Assembly (NCBI GenBank): GCA_902524595.1
Contig: CABZDS010000001.1
Location: 210,522-274,521, forward strand
DNA from: an uncultured Pelagibacteraceae bacterium
Lineage (GTDB): Bacteria; Pseudomonadota; Alphaproteobacteria; Pelagibacterales; Pelagibacteraceae
Direction of reading: 5' to 3'
Length of the DNA stretch: 64,000 nucleotides
The first letter of the stretch is position 1, and each line of letters starts with the position of its first letter. The notes below the pieces were generated by a model, which was given only the letters and a program-made list of their open reading frames with translations, made no database searches and was not told the DNA's origin. Shown here piece by piece: positions 63,630 through 64,000 of this stretch. A program made the position numbers and the translations under genes.

Positions 63630-64000
63630 TATTTTATAAAAATTTTTATTTTATCTTCTGAATTTATTTCAATATCTTTTGTTATAATATCCATAGTAAT
63701 AACCTGTGCTTGCATTACAGATTTTTCATCTTTTACTTTAACATTGCTATACGCTATAGCGATATTTTCTGTAATATTCAAATCGAGACTATCACATATT
63801 ATTGTTTTATTATCATATTTTATCTCTACATTATTGAAAAATTTAGAATTTTGATTGGTGTAATTGTACTGTGCAAAATCAGACTTTATGTAAATATTTG
63901 ATCTTTCAGATGACAAAATTTTACCATTTACAATTTCTAAATCTAAAATTTCGCTATTGTCTAAATTAGTTTTTCCAAATTCTGCAATAATTTCAAATAT
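63629..64000 (-). CDS. LptC/LptA-like LPS transport protein, truncated by window edge
   Basis: Frame stays open past the TTG at 63916 to the window end (IFEIIAEFGKTNLDNSEILDLEIVNGKILSSERSN...); beta-strand-rich repeats; adjacent to lptB. Confidence 0.55.
   Translation of the reverse strand: MFEIIAEFGKTNLDNSEILDLEIVNGKILSSERSNIYIKSDFAQYNYTNQNSKFFNNVEIKYDNKTIICDSLDLNITENIAIAYSNVKVKDEKSVMQAQVITMDIITKDIEINSEDKIKIFIK

Overview
AT-rich bacterial chromosome window with the gene content and order of an alphaproteobacterium of the SAR11/Pelagibacterales type (inferred from gene neighbourhoods, base composition and very short intergenic spaces). It is mostly housekeeping: gltDB, thrS-infC-rpmI-rplT-pheST-lepA, gyrB-regB, cobST, aroBK, def-fmt-truA, dapED, argB, yidC-yidD-rnpA-rpmH, dcd-murA-hisD-infA, cspA, hisS-hisZ-hisG, rmuC, exonuclease I, trxA, and a long minus-strand operon lptC/lptB-aroA-cmk-rpsA-ihfB/HU-pyrF-trpFBA-accD-folC. 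Four tRNAs are visible (Ser-GGA, Thr-GGT, Phe-GAA, His-GTG). I saw no rRNA, CRISPR array, IS element or prophage. The most interesting candidate is in the cspA-hisS gap. It contains a 24-codon ORF, MKKIVLINRETHRHHFHAGCKLAI, with four His codons in six positions. A GC-rich hairpin lies at its 3' end, and tRNA-His then hisS-hisZ-hisG follow directly, so it may be a histidine attenuator controlling both a tRNA and its synthetase. Other points of interest: a tandem alternative-pairing element just upstream of it; hisS starting 4 nt after the tRNA-His CCA; an adjacent SET-domain plus HDAC-family pair; a chromosomal MGME1/cyanophage-like exonuclease between rmuC and exonuclease I; a sulfotransferase inside the his operon; and 3' overlap of every convergent CDS pair in the window.
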